From: CAZOKO01 sp964580455
GTDB taxonomy: Bacteria; Desulfobacterota; WTBG01
Length of the DNA: 47,556 nucleotides
Direction of reading: 5' to 3'
Assembly (NCBI GenBank): GCA_964580455.1
Contig: CAZOKO010000004.1
Span: 1 to 47,556, forward strand
Shown here: piece by piece, positions 17,868-26,700 of the stretch
Layout: each line of letters starts with the position of its first letter
Numbering within the stretch: the stretch's first letter is position 1
Made by a program: the position numbers and the translations under genes
Notes under the pieces: generated by a model
Databases searched by the model: none
Seen by the model: the letters and a program-made list of their open reading frames with translations, nothing else
What the model was told of the DNA's origin: nothing

Positions 17868-18680
17868 ATGAACTTTGGCAATCGTATTAATTATTCCATT
17901 GACAATATCGAACGCTCCATCGTGTCTGATACCCATGTCGGCACCAAGTATTCCGACTCCCAAAAGAAAAAGCTCTACCGGGAAAAAGAAAAGAAACTCA
18001 ACAAATTTCCCGAGCTGAAAAAGATAATCAACATCCACCACATACATAAATACCCCATCAAGGGCGTTAACATTTTTTCCCGCATAGGGATTCTGCCAAG
18101 TAAGCTTGTCATTAGTGATAACAGGATAAAAGACATGTGCCAAAATCAGTTCTGGACAACATTTCGCAGACAGAGAAAAAGGAAGGGTGAGCTCAGGTTT
18201 ACCCGTTGCCCAGGTCTGGAACAACACTCATCCTGCCCTTATTTCGCACCACCAGCAGAAAAAGTCAGAGAAAAGCTAGACAAAGCAGATATTTTTATTT
18301 CTCTTCAAACAAAGCTTTTCAATGAAATTAAAGATATCGAATGGGAATATCTTACCATCAACCGTTTGAGGGAAGAAATTGAGTCTCTTATAGGGAGAAA
18401 AGCCATTATACAACAGTTCGGAGCTGGCCCCTGCCAGTCCTGTCATCCTCTACCCTGTCTGGGAATGGGTAAGTGCAGGGATCCCCGCAAACAAGCTCCA
18501 GCCCTGGAGGCAATGGGAGTTCCTGTAGGACAGCTCTGCAGAGACATGGCCCTTTTAACCGGGGATAAATCCTGGGAAATCAAGTGGATCAAACATTTCG
18601 GTCTTCCCAACATGACCCCAAAGAAGTGGAAAGTGGTATTTGGATTGGCTGTGAAACTCCCAAAAAATGGGAAACGATAG
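17868..18680 (+). CDS. DUF2284-like predicted metal-binding protein
   Basis: 270 aa. The C-terminal half has the DUF2284 pattern: CPYFAPPAEKVREKLDKAD (about 123-141), then GPCQSCHPLPC and KCRDPRKQAPALEAMGVPV (Cys at 189, 192, 197 and 203). These cysteines suggest an Fe-S or metal site. The N-terminal 100 residues are Lys-rich and not recognised. SD AAAGGAGG lies 6 bases before the ATG. Three bases separate it from the methyltransferase gene, so the two form an operon. The function is unknown. Confidence 0.78.
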   Translation: MNFGNRINYSIDNIERSIVSDTHVGTKYSDSQKKKLYREKEKKLNKFPELKKIINIHHIHKYPIKGVNIFSRIGILPSKLVISDNRIKDMCQNQFWTTFRRQRKRKGELRFTRCPGLEQHSSCPYFAPPAEKVREKLDKADIFISLQTKLFNEIKDIEWEYLTINRLREEIESLIGRKAIIQQFGAGPCQSCHPLPCLGMGKCRDPRKQAPALEAMGVPVGQLCRDMALLTGDKSWEIKWIKHFGLPNMTPKKWKVVFGLAVKLPKNGKR

Positions 18681-18683
18681 AGA

Positions 18684-19508
18684 GTGGGAAAGCCAAAACT
18701 AAGCATATCAAATAAGAACAGCGAACAAGATAAAAGCAAACAGATAAGAAATACCGCCGATGTAGTAGCTGTAATCAGGTATAAGGAAGGGGAAAAGGAA
18801 AGCCCGCTCATCTATGATCCTTTTGCTCGCCTATTTGTCTCTCCCCAAGGGGAAGAGATACTAAAAACTGCTCTTAAGAGCTGGCCCTTTTTTTCAGACT
18901 ATTTAATAGTCAGAGCAAAATTCATCGATGACCATTTAAGGGACTTTTGTAAAAAGGAAGCTGTAAAGCAAATCGTTATTTTGGGTGCGGGTAATGATAT
19001 GCGAGCAGCAAGGCTTAATTTTCTAAAAGGGAGTAAGGTCTTTGAAGCAGATTTCCCCGATCAGACAATAAATAAAAAACAAACCTTAAAAAAGGAACTG
19101 GGAACGCTTCCGGAAAATGTAATCTATGTAGGTACTAACCTCAAAAAAACGAATCTTAGTAACACATTGAGTCAAGCGGGATTTAATAGGGAGGAGAAAT
19201 CGGCATTTGTTCTGGAGGGGTTAATCTATTACTTATCCCCTGAAGACGTAGATCATCTCTTTGAAGAACTCTCTCACATTTCCCTTCCAGGAGACCTCTT
19301 CCTTCTCGATCATATCAGCCAGGATATGAGTCAAAAATCTCCAGATTCTGAAAAGAATACAAAACTTCCCTATCCCGAGGATCCTATTAACTATCTTAAT
19401 AACAAAGGTTTCAAAATCATAGAAAGTGCTTTATTGGGAAACCTTACAGTAAAACATTTTGGCAAAAGCTATAAAGAAAGGTGGTGGGTAATCGCTTTTG
19501 AGAAATAG
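18684..19508 (+). CDS. Class I SAM-dependent methyltransferase, LCM/TIGR00027 type
   Basis: 274 aa from a GTG start 3 bases after the previous stop. Family motifs are visible: NTADVVAVIRYKEG at the start, motif I IVILGAGNDMRAARL (about 98-112), FEADFPDQTINKKQTL (motif II region) and FVLEGLIYYLSPEDVDHLF. These match the leucine-carboxyl-methyltransferase-like group that includes PPM and polyketide-type enzymes. The substrate cannot be told. Pairing with a DUF2284-like protein suggests a small two-gene function. Confidence 0.82.
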   Translation: MGKPKLSISNKNSEQDKSKQIRNTADVVAVIRYKEGEKESPLIYDPFARLFVSPQGEEILKTALKSWPFFSDYLIVRAKFIDDHLRDFCKKEAVKQIVILGAGNDMRAARLNFLKGSKVFEADFPDQTINKKQTLKKELGTLPENVIYVGTNLKKTNLSNTLSQAGFNREEKSAFVLEGLIYYLSPEDVDHLFEELSHISLPGDLFLLDHISQDMSQKSPDSEKNTKLPYPEDPINYLNNKGFKIIESALLGNLTVKHFGKSYKERWWVIAFEK

Positions 19509-19539
19509 CACTTCTCAATCAGCCGGCTGGTATAGTTTT

Positions 19540-20316
19540 TTAACCCAACCTTCTTTTCAAACGTACAATAAGCCTTATAAAATAACCCATGGGGCAGATG
19601 AGCCGACAATAGGAACGGCCACCAATTAAGGGGATACCTATTACGAAATAGAAGAATTCCGCAGTAAAGAAATAAGCTAATTTCTGAATAGAGCGAATGG
19701 GAATAATCAACCCTGGCTTAAATAAAATGACAATCAGGCCAAAAACCATCAAAGCAAAAAAAACTGGAGGGATATAATCTTTTGCCCATTCCAGACGCCT
19801 GGGGTGTGAAGTAAAAATCCTTCCATAGGTTTCAGAAAAAAATGCCCCATGCGGACACAAATACCCGCAAAATCCCTTTGCACCCCACCTGTAGGTAAGA
19901 AAAGGAACCAGGATAAATCCTACAAACAGGCTTATAGCAAAAGCTGTTTTGGGGGTAGTCGGATCAAAACCCTGAAAAGAGTGAGGCCAGGGATAGAGCA
20001 GACATGTCCAGCTCCAATCGTCAAAAATTGTAGGAAGCAGCAGGATAACAGAGAAGTGACAGATAGAAAGAGTAATGAGTCTTTTTCTGCGGACTGGATG
20101 CTTTACTATATTATAGAGAACTATGCCAGCCATAATAATCTCCATGAGAAACAGGCTGGACCAGAAAAAGGCATTTGCCCAACTAAGCTTTTGATGGCCA
20201 ATGCCGGGACTTAATTCAAAGACAATCTTTATAAATTCAAAAGTGAAAATAATAAAGAATAAAAACCAGAGAGAAAATTTTAAACAACTCTTCAATTTTA
20301 ATGTCATCGCAGACAC
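19540..20316 (-). CDS. NapH-like membrane polyferredoxin
   Basis: 258 aa with about five to six hydrophobic segments. Two short Fe-S motifs of the NapH/Fer4_5 type are present: CGYLCPHGAFF (about 149-159) and CRLICPMGYF (about 239-248). There is no classic C-terminal 8-Cys ferredoxin, so it is a short member. NapH/NosR/RdxA-type proteins pass electrons from quinol across the membrane. It converges on the methyltransferase gene with a 31-bp gap and stands alone, so the partner is unknown. Confidence 0.82.
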   Translation of the reverse strand: MSAMTLKLKSCLKFSLWFLFFIIFTFEFIKIVFELSPGIGHQKLSWANAFFWSSLFLMEIIMAGIVLYNIVKHPVRRKRLITLSICHFSVILLLPTIFDDWSWTCLLYPWPHSFQGFDPTTPKTAFAISLFVGFILVPFLTYRWGAKGFCGYLCPHGAFFSETYGRIFTSHPRRLEWAKDYIPPVFFALMVFGLIVILFKPGLIIPIRSIQKLAYFFTAEFFYFVIGIPLIGGRSYCRLICPMGYFIRLIVRLKRRLG

Positions 20317-20631
20317 CCTAGTAAAAAGTTAAACTTCCTCTGTATTAATCAATCGTCAGTTCATTATCCATAGCATGTTAAAAATGAAAGAACAATCCTT
20401 TTAATCGAGTGAGTGAGCGATTTCTCAGAAGCAAATTGTCAAAATACGTCATTGCATTTGTGAATCGAAGTACTAAGCTATACAGTTTTCCGGGTTGTTT
20501 ATAAAAATGATCATAGTAGCGAAATTCAAATTTTTTACAATTTGCCAAATTCCCTATTAATAAAAAAACAAGCAGAGAATTGAATGTCAATTAAAGTGAC
20601 AGACACAATATGTAGAGTTCATTTTTTTGAC

Positions 20632-20640
20632 TGTGGATAA
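20632..20640 (-). promoter_or_regulatory. Perfect DnaA-box word
   Basis: TGTGGATAA, the exact reverse complement of TTATCCACA. It faces a second perfect copy 160 bp away. Confidence 0.4.
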
Positions 20641-20797
20641 TCTGCCACTTAAAAAAGAAAGTCATAAGCCTCAAATATATAGACATGCATCCTTCCTTAT
20701 AACTACTTGTTTTTGCTGGAATAATTAAGTGGTCAGGATTTGAGCGAAGTGCTAAAACTTCAAATATTACCTGTGGTTCACTGCATCATCAATAGAG

Positions 20798-20806
20798 TTA
20801 TCCACA
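20798..20806 (+). promoter_or_regulatory. Perfect DnaA-box word
   Basis: TTATCCACA, the consensus DnaA box, followed by GG and an AT-rich stretch. See the partner at 20632. Confidence 0.4.
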
Positions 20807-20901
20807 GGTTATTAACGCTTTTTGTGGAAAGGTTCTTAAAGGCAAGGGAAAAATTTTATGCGGTAGGTTTTATACTTAAGGTTTGTAATTCGTGGTTCCG
20901 T

Positions 20902-21651
20902 TTACAACATCTTATACGCCCATTCAGGGATGTGCATTTGTCTTTTATTTAAAACAACTCCCAGTACTCTTGCCTTACCATGTTCCATTCGTTGCCTGGC
21001 GCTCTGTGCTACTTCCCATCGAGTCTTTTCCGCTTGCACTATCATTATTACCCCATCCATTTTTGATGCAAGGGTGCTGGAATCATTGTAAGAATTTATA
21101 GGAGGAGAATCAAACAATACCCAGTCAGATTGTGTTTCCATCTGCTTTATAAAAGGATCCAGCAAGATGGATTCAAAGATGGAAGATGGGCTAGTATGAG
21201 GAGTGCCAGCGGTGATTACTGACAGGTTATTAACTGGGGTTTTTTCAATAACATCTTTCAATTCCTTATTTCCAAAAACCAGTTCTGTTAAGCCGTTTTT
21301 TCTCTCTATACTGAAGGGGTCATGAAGAGACGGGTTTCTCAAGTTGGCATCGACCAGCAATACCTTATCTCCTTCGGAAGCGAGCGTTATTGCAAAATTG
21401 ATGAGGGTTGTTGAAGTACCTTCCCCCTCTGTCGAACTGAAAAATAAAATGGTCTTCAACTCATCTTCAGGACCAGTACCCAGTAAAGCATGTTTCATTC
21501 TGTGATATTCTTCTATAATATAAGTAGGAAGTTTGAACGATACCGGTATATGGGGTTTGGAATGGGGTTTAGAATCAAATACCTTTGACTCATCCGGCCT
21601 TATCTGATCTTCTTTTTCCGCTTTAATCAAGGCTTCATACGTTTTTGCCAA
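20902..21651 (-). CDS. CpsD/CapB-type exopolysaccharide tyrosine-kinase-like ATPase
   Basis: 249 aa BY-kinase fold. Walker A' is VLLVDANLRNPSLH (97-110) and Walker B is WVLFDSPP (177-184). The P-loop reads STEGEGTSTT (about 73-82), with Thr where BY kinases usually have the catalytic Lys (GEGKS/T). The C-terminus (EWAYKML) has no Tyr cluster. It may bind nucleotide and help Wzz without autokinase activity. It starts at TTG 21651 behind GGAGG, after the Wzz gene, as is normal for split Wzz/BY-kinase pairs. Confidence 0.88.
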   Translation of the reverse strand: MAKTYEALIKAEKEDQIRPDESKVFDSKPHSKPHIPVSFKLPTYIIEEYHRMKHALLGTGPEDELKTILFFSSTEGEGTSTTLINFAITLASEGDKVLLVDANLRNPSLHDPFSIERKNGLTELVFGNKELKDVIEKTPVNNLSVITAGTPHTSPSSIFESILLDPFIKQMETQSDWVLFDSPPINSYNDSSTLASKMDGVIMIVQAEKTRWEVAQSARQRMEHGKARVLGVVLNKRQMHIPEWAYKML

Positions 21652-21666
21652 AATACCTCCCTCCTT

Positions 21667-21690
21667 GCAACCACGAAGCTTGGTGGTTGC
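21667..21690. repeat. Inverted repeat between wzz and cpsD genes
   Basis: GCAACCAC (21667-21674) and GTGGTTGC (21683-21690) around GAAGCTTG. On the mRNA it forms a hairpin between the Wzz stop and the CpsD ribosome-binding site. A related palindrome lies at 25819-25850. Confidence 0.6.
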
Positions 21691-21691
21691 A

Positions 21692-23140
21692 TTACTTCAT
21701 TTCAGGTATGGATGCCAGGACTTTTAGACCGAGATGTTTTTTGACATCCTCACTGTTATTGAAACCGTGGCTGAAATATTCAGAGGAAAACGCTACCCCC
21801 AAACCGGCAACAGAGCCCAGTATGATAGAAAGAATTATATTAAGTATCTTTTTCGGTTTAACAGGTTTTATAGGTGGGAGCGCCGGTTCTACTACACTGA
21901 TGTTGGCAATCTTCTGATTGTCCATAGCATCGGATATTCTGGCTTCTTCCAAGTGCTTGACGTATAACTGATAGTTTTCTTCGTTTAAGGCGACCTGACG
22001 TTCCAGTTCTTTCAGCCTAAGCTCGACACTGTTGATCCTTTCTAATTCCTGCTGATAATTTTCCAGATGGTTTTTTTGACTCTCCTCTTTACTCTTCAGT
22101 GCATTAAGGTTATGGCCTATACTGGTAATGGCCTTGTCATGATATATCTTTTCTTCTTTTGCCAGCAGTTCCTGAGCTTTCTTAATCTCTTTCCTGTTGT
22201 TTATCACAAACACGCTCTGCTCAGTGTATTTAGCCAGCAGCTCCTCCTCTTTCAGTTTTAACTCGGTCAACCTGTTTCTGATGGCACTTATCGCATAGGG
22301 ATTAAGATCAGTCTCCTCACCCATTTTAACCTCTTTAAGGTCATCAACAGAGGGATCTCCTTTAAGTGCCTGCATCTTACCCTTGTTCTCACTTATTTCG
22401 CTCCGTGTTTTTACCAGTTCCACCTCCAGGTCTGAGATCTGATTAAGTAATAAGGTCTTCTGTTCCTGAAGGGAAGAGATAGTGTTTTGTTTTAGGAAGA
22501 CCTCAAGTACTCTTTCAGATTCTTTGAGTTTCTTCTCCAGGAGTTTCACCTGATCATCAAAAAAATTGTATTGCTTTGATTGCTTATAGACAGTCAAGTG
22601 ATGCTCAAGAAAGGTGTCTATCAGTTTATTTACCACTTGCGATGCAATCTCTGGATCTCCATGTTGAAATGCGATCCCTATAATATTAGATTTCTTTACC
22701 CCTTCCACTGTGAGTTTCTTTTCAAAGGTGAGGGTTGCCTTCTCAAGTGGAGACAATTCCCTGGAGGAAGGGCGTGGAATGAGCGGTTTTTTGTCGATAT
22801 CAGGATAAATGTGTTTTACACCAAGATCAGTTAAGACCTTCTCGATGAGATTACGTCCTTTGAGTATTTCTACTCCCGAATTTATACGCTCCTCTCTTGA
22901 AGAATCAAAAAAGATGGGGGGATTTCCGCTTGCCGCTGGACTGGCAGGCATATAAACATTTTCCCTTCCGAATTTGACCAGGATCTTAGAGGAAGCCTCA
23001 TAAACTGGTGACGTCAGGAAAGAGCCGATGGTGACAGTCACTACTACGGTAATAAAGATAGTAATAATTTTTACTTTATGTTTGAAGATGACATTTAAGA
23101 GGTCTCTTGAAGTAGCCTGCGCCTCATTTTCACTATTCAT
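21692..23140 (-). CDS. Wzz/GumC-family chain-length determinant protein
   Basis: 482 aa. Wzz topology: TM1 at about residues 22-42, a long coiled-coil periplasmic domain (about 150-410) and TM2 at about 437-456 after the Pro-rich VEPALPPIKPVKPKK segment. This is the GumC/EpsF-like kind, without a fused kinase; the ATPase partner is the next gene. It controls polysaccharide chain length at the inner membrane. Confidence 0.92.
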   Translation of the reverse strand: MNSENEAQATSRDLLNVIFKHKVKIITIFITVVVTVTIGSFLTSPVYEASSKILVKFGRENVYMPASPAASGNPPIFFDSSREERINSGVEILKGRNLIEKVLTDLGVKHIYPDIDKKPLIPRPSSRELSPLEKATLTFEKKLTVEGVKKSNIIGIAFQHGDPEIASQVVNKLIDTFLEHHLTVYKQSKQYNFFDDQVKLLEKKLKESERVLEVFLKQNTISSLQEQKTLLLNQISDLEVELVKTRSEISENKGKMQALKGDPSVDDLKEVKMGEETDLNPYAISAIRNRLTELKLKEEELLAKYTEQSVFVINNRKEIKKAQELLAKEEKIYHDKAITSIGHNLNALKSKEESQKNHLENYQQELERINSVELRLKELERQVALNEENYQLYVKHLEEARISDAMDNQKIANISVVEPALPPIKPVKPKKILNIILSIILGSVAGLGVAFSSEYFSHGFNNSEDVKKHLGLKVLASIPEMK

Positions 23141-23183
23141 ATTAGTTCCTCAAAGATATATTGAGCCACGAAAGTCAATTTTA

Positions 23184-23295
23184 CCCAATCCAAAATCCAG
23201 ACCCTGAATCACTTTTCATCTCCGTCCCTCATCCGTGGACTGCAAACCATTGGCTGTGAACCATTTACTTCCAGCTTTTGCCCAATCCAAAATCC
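23184..23295 (+). repeat. Direct repeat, CCAATCCAAAATCC type
   Basis: The 15-mer CCCAATCCAAAATCC occurs at 23184-23198 and again at 23281-23295, with further partial copies (AATCTAAAATCCAAAG). It fills the 223-bp gap between the Wza and Wzz genes, where no gene is seen. Confidence 0.6.
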
Positions 23296-23363
23296 GCAAT
23301 CTAAAATCCAAAGTCCCCTGTCCCTCCATCTTATGGCTTTTGATGTCTTTATCCCATATGCGA

Positions 23364-24128
23364 TCAGTCTATAGGTTCAGTTCTAGTTTTAGTTTTATTA
23401 GGTTCGTTATGCAACTCATACTGGAAACTAAGCCCGACCCGGGGTGGAATGAATTTATATATCTGGGTTATGAACTCAGAGCTTTTAGCCAGGTTAGTTT
23501 TTGGAACATAGACCACATCAAAGGGTTTTAAGAGATACTCCTTTTCAGAAAGCTTCCCTTTCAGGGCGTTCTTTAAATTTACTTTTCTTACGAGTGGTAG
23601 ATTATCATGTCCTCTGCTAACGATGATTACGTTTGAAAGCTTGGCATCGTTTCTAAAACCACCGGCATCAAATATAGCCTGCAATGCATTGATTTTTCCC
23701 ACTACTTTGAGCACCTGAGGGGAGTTGACCTCACCGCCCACGTAGATTCTCTGACCACCAAAACTTTTAAGGATAACCGCAGTTAATGGTTCTTTTAACA
23801 GGCTGCTGTATTCTTTAGTTATTATCTCGTCCAGTTGTTTCGGAGTCAGGCCAGCTGCCTGTATCTCATCAATCAACTGGAGAGAGATCTTGCCATCTGG
23901 TCTGATGGTTACATTATCATTAAGCTCAGGGTTATAGAAAAACTTGACGTCAAGGTTATCACCCGGTTGAAGGTAGTAATCTCCCATTACCTCCTTAGAA
24001 ACCGGGCTCTCAACAGGCAAGGGGGGTGACAGATCCTTGCCCCCGCATCCTGCCAGGACAATAATTAGAGGGAATATTAAGCCATTAAACATCACTAATC
24101 TTTTCTTCATAACCGTTCCCTTCTTCAA
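23364..24128 (-). CDS. Wza-type polysaccharide export lipoprotein, copy 1
   Basis: 254 aa with a lipoprotein signal (IVLAGCGG). A Poly_export domain follows (YYLQPGDNLDVKFFYNPELNDNVTIRPDGKISLQLIDE), then SLBB domains (GQRIYVGGEVNSPQVLKV, AIFDAGGF). It should form the outer-membrane/periplasmic exit for polysaccharide. It is upstream of Wzz in the same direction. It is a close paralog of 25963-26682: the same order and many shared words. Confidence 0.9.
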   Translation of the reverse strand: MKKGTVMKKRLVMFNGLIFPLIIVLAGCGGKDLSPPLPVESPVSKEVMGDYYLQPGDNLDVKFFYNPELNDNVTIRPDGKISLQLIDEIQAAGLTPKQLDEIITKEYSSLLKEPLTAVILKSFGGQRIYVGGEVNSPQVLKVVGKINALQAIFDAGGFRNDAKLSNVIIVSRGHDNLPLVRKVNLKNALKGKLSEKEYLLKPFDVVYVPKTNLAKSSEFITQIYKFIPPRVGLSFQYELHNEPNKTKTRTEPID

Positions 24129-24140
24129 TTTCTAATAGGG

Positions 24141-24176
24141 AAACCACAGGGCGTTGCTCTTTGCACTCTGTGGTTT
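24141..24176. repeat. Inverted repeat AAACCACAG / CTGTGGTTT
   Basis: Arms 24141-24149 and 24168-24176 with an 18-nt centre. Member of the ACCACAG family found in several gaps of this window. Confidence 0.6.
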
Positions 24177-24224
24177 CAAGTTAAAAATAAATCCTGAATT
24201 ATAAGCACCACGTCCTAAGCAAAT

Positions 24225-25805
24225 TCAGAATGCAAAAACATTCTTTTCATCTTCCATCCGGTATTCTGCAACTTGCAGCTCAGAAGAAACATAAATGAGA
24301 TCCAGTTCCTTGAGAAGATTCACTGCTTTTAGTGCCTCGTCTTTACTATCGAAGCTGCCCATCATTACCCTGTGCCAAGTATCTTTAGATGAAAATTCGC
24401 GGGGCTCGATAATAGACTGTTTTCCAAAATGGATTACTTTATTGGAAAATGCAGTTGCCAGCTCAAATGTTTCAAAGGTGCCAAGATATATCTGGTAAGT
24501 GCCATCAGGAGATTTTTTAATATATGACTCTGGAGTAATTAGAGGCAAGTTAATTCTTTGATCAGTATGAATTTTTCGGACATCAGTGATAGCAGGATTG
24601 GCCTGGAGTATGAGGTCAAACAGGGTTTCATCGGCCTTCCGGTATTTATCCAGGGAGATAGCATAGAGGCTGTCCCCTTCCCCGAACACTACCGCTTGAA
24701 AACTGTCCTCTTCATAAGATACATCAAGCTTTATTTGTACAGGCTTCATCCTAATCTCGGGTTGAGAATCAGCAGGAAGGACGGGATGATCTGAGACTAT
24801 TTCAGTTCCCCTTTTTATGTTAACAAGCTTAAAAGATTTACCATCCTGGAAAAATTCTTTGTTTGTTAAGAATAGTAAAGGTAACGATATCAGGAATATG
24901 ATGGAGAAAAGATAAACAGGCACGTTCTTAAATGAAAGTGCTTTCTTAAAAGAGGAGAAGTGAAGGTACTCTAAAACTCCGGATGTGAAATCTTCTGCTG
25001 TATGAACCCTCAAATCCTCAAGAACTTCTTTTAAAATCTTTGCATTAATCTTTTTTTGAGAAAGGCTATAGCCTATCAGGAAGGCATTATCACAAAGGAT
25101 GTTGATGGTGCGGGGAATTCCTTTGGCATATCTGCGAATCAATGATATGGCTTCTGAAGTGAAAACCCTGGAGCTACTGCTGCCAACCAGATTTAAGCGG
25201 TGCTCAATGTACTCCCTGCACTCTTTTTTGTTTAAAGGTATGATTTGACGCCTTATCCCTATTCTCTGCTTGAGTTGTCTTAACTCTCCCGAGTCAAGCT
25301 TTATTTCAAGTTCGGGCTGACCTACGAGAAGAACCTGAAGCAGCTTTGCCTTGCTAGTCTCCATATTGGAAAGCATGCGAAGCTCTTCCATTGTTTTTAT
25401 GGGGAGGTTTTGTGCTTCATCGATGATGATAGCCAGGGTCCCTTCAGGAGGTAACCCATTAATCAGATAATCATTCAGCTTATGCAAAAGGGAGGTTTTA
25501 TCTTCGTCACTAAGAGGAACACCAAGCTCAAGAAGAATGCTTTTCAATAACTGCTCAAAGGTGATCATTGTGTGATGGATAATGACAGGCTTCACCTTTT
25601 CATTAAGATTGTTGAGCAGTGTATAGATGAGAGTAGTCTTACCGGTACCCACTTCTCCGGTTATGGAAATAAAACCTTTCCTCTCATTAATCCCATAGAT
25701 CATGGAGGCAAGCGCCTCCCGATGGCTGGGAGTCAGATAGAGGAATTTGGGGTCGGGATTTGGATTAAAAGGCTTTTCGGAAAAATTATAGAATTGAGTG
25801 TACAT
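24225..25805 (-). CDS. ExeA/XrtA-locus-type AAA ATPase with LysM-like and SPOR domains
   Basis: 526 aa. The AAA part starts MYTQFYNFSEKPFNPNPDP. Walker A is GEVGTGKTT (50-58) and Walker B LAIIIDEAQNL is near 120-130, as in TIGR03015 secretion ATPases of exosortase loci. One TM segment follows (about 295-315), then a LysM-like stretch (GDSLYAISLDKYRK) and a SPOR-like repeat at the C-terminus (YQIYLGTF, RVMMGSF). So the ATPase is cytoplasmic and the C-terminus periplasmic, able to touch peptidoglycan. No exosortase gene is visible here. Confidence 0.87.
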   Translation of the reverse strand: MYTQFYNFSEKPFNPNPDPKFLYLTPSHREALASMIYGINERKGFISITGEVGTGKTTLIYTLLNNLNEKVKPVIIHHTMITFEQLLKSILLELGVPLSDEDKTSLLHKLNDYLINGLPPEGTLAIIIDEAQNLPIKTMEELRMLSNMETSKAKLLQVLLVGQPELEIKLDSGELRQLKQRIGIRRQIIPLNKKECREYIEHRLNLVGSSSSRVFTSEAISLIRRYAKGIPRTINILCDNAFLIGYSLSQKKINAKILKEVLEDLRVHTAEDFTSGVLEYLHFSSFKKALSFKNVPVYLFSIIFLISLPLLFLTNKEFFQDGKSFKLVNIKRGTEIVSDHPVLPADSQPEIRMKPVQIKLDVSYEEDSFQAVVFGEGDSLYAISLDKYRKADETLFDLILQANPAITDVRKIHTDQRINLPLITPESYIKKSPDGTYQIYLGTFETFELATAFSNKVIHFGKQSIIEPREFSSKDTWHRVMMGSFDSKDEALKAVNLLKELDLIYVSSELQVAEYRMEDEKNVFAF

Positions 25806-25818
25806 ATGCTCACCCCCT

Positions 25819-25850
25819 GAACCACGAAGCTTCGTGATCTTTATGGTTGC
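25819..25850. repeat. Palindrome upstream of the ExeA-like gene
   Basis: Perfect 14-bp palindrome CACGAAGCTTCGTG (25823-25836) inside weaker outer arms GAACCA and TGGTTGC. It precedes the SD (GGGGGTGAG) and ATG of the ExeA-like gene on the minus strand. It shares AAGCTTCGTGGTT with the element at 21667-21690. Confidence 0.55.
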
Positions 25851-25962
25851 AAATTCTTAATGTTTTTTGTAGCTATCACTCAATATAAATATATTTACCT
25901 CAAAAATCAATAAATTAAAAGCTTTTTTTCTTTTTTTTTGCCCGGTTGAGTTTTATTGAGAT

Positions 25963-26682
25963 TTAATATGGTTCTTTATGTAATTCGTATGAGAAACCGA
26001 ACCAGACATTGGGAGGAATGAAGTTGTACACATGATAGATAAACTCATTTGCCTTGACAATGATGGACTTGGGAACATAGACAATATCATAGGGCATAAG
26101 CAGTATCTCCTCCAGCGGGAGTTTGCCCTTCAAAGCCTTTTTAATATTTACCTTTCTGGCAACAGGGCTGTTATCAGCATTTCTACTAATAATAAGAACA
26201 TCTGATATGCTGGCATCTGATCGGAAACCACCTGCTTCAAAGATCGCCTGCACTACACTGGTGCGACCCTTAAGATTGATTACTCCCGGAGAATTGACTT
26301 GCCCACCCACGTAAACCCTCTGCCCGCCAAAGGATTTTATGATTATAGAGACTATGGGGCTTTTTAAGTAAGGGGTATATTTTTCATTGAGCAGTTCAGA
26401 AAGCTGTGGCGGCGTGAGCCCTACCACTTTAACCTCATCTATCAGTTGCAGAGATATCCTGCCGTCAGGCCTGATGATTACATTTTCATCAAGCTCGGGA
26501 TTGAGGTAGAATCTAATGTCAACGACATCTCCAGGTTGAAGAGAGCAATGTGAGATAATTTCTTTAAAGGAAGGGGTTTCCTCTGACAAAAGGAAACCAT
26601 CTGGCTTTGAGGTTATGCCGGCACAGCCCTCAAGGCAGAAGACAAAGGCAAGCACAATCATGATGCATGGTGCACGGTTCAT
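25963..26682 (-). CDS. Wza-type polysaccharide export lipoprotein, copy 2
   Basis: 239 aa with lipobox CLEGC, then Poly_export (SLQPGDVVDIRFYLNPELDENVIIRPDGRI) and SLBB motifs (GQRVYVGGQVNSPGVINL). It parallels copy 1 at 23364 in nearly every block, down to FIPPNVWFGFSYELHKEPY against FIPPRVGLSFQYELHNEPN, so the two arose by duplication flanking the ExeA-like gene. The ATG lacks a clear SD. Confidence 0.9.
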   Translation of the reverse strand: MNRAPCIMIVLAFVFCLEGCAGITSKPDGFLLSEETPSFKEIISHCSLQPGDVVDIRFYLNPELDENVIIRPDGRISLQLIDEVKVVGLTPPQLSELLNEKYTPYLKSPIVSIIIKSFGGQRVYVGGQVNSPGVINLKGRTSVVQAIFEAGGFRSDASISDVLIISRNADNSPVARKVNIKKALKGKLPLEEILLMPYDIVYVPKSIIVKANEFIYHVYNFIPPNVWFGFSYELHKEPY

Positions 26683-26700
26683 GATGTAAGATTGATTAAA

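Larger units (their letters stand above)
20317..20901. other. Gene-free stretch (585 bp) with two DnaA-box words
   Basis: No convincing gene. A 70-codon minus-strand frame at 20378-20590 is open but has no SD or recognisable family. Two exact DnaA-box words lie inside in opposite orientation (20632-20640 and 20798-20806), with AT-rich DNA around them. Confidence 0.5.

Noticed and set aside
19509..19539. CAGCCGGCTG palindrome with T-run as a terminator
   Set aside because: Palindrome has no room for a loop; convergent genes could share a terminator but the hairpin is not convincing.
20378..20590. 70-codon minus-strand frame in the large gap
   Set aside because: No SD, no recognised family, and the region looks like decayed or intergenic DNA.
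24141..24176. Possible rho-independent terminator after the ExeA-like gene
   Set aside because: Strand and position fit an intergenic repeat copy better; no T-run follows on the minus strand.
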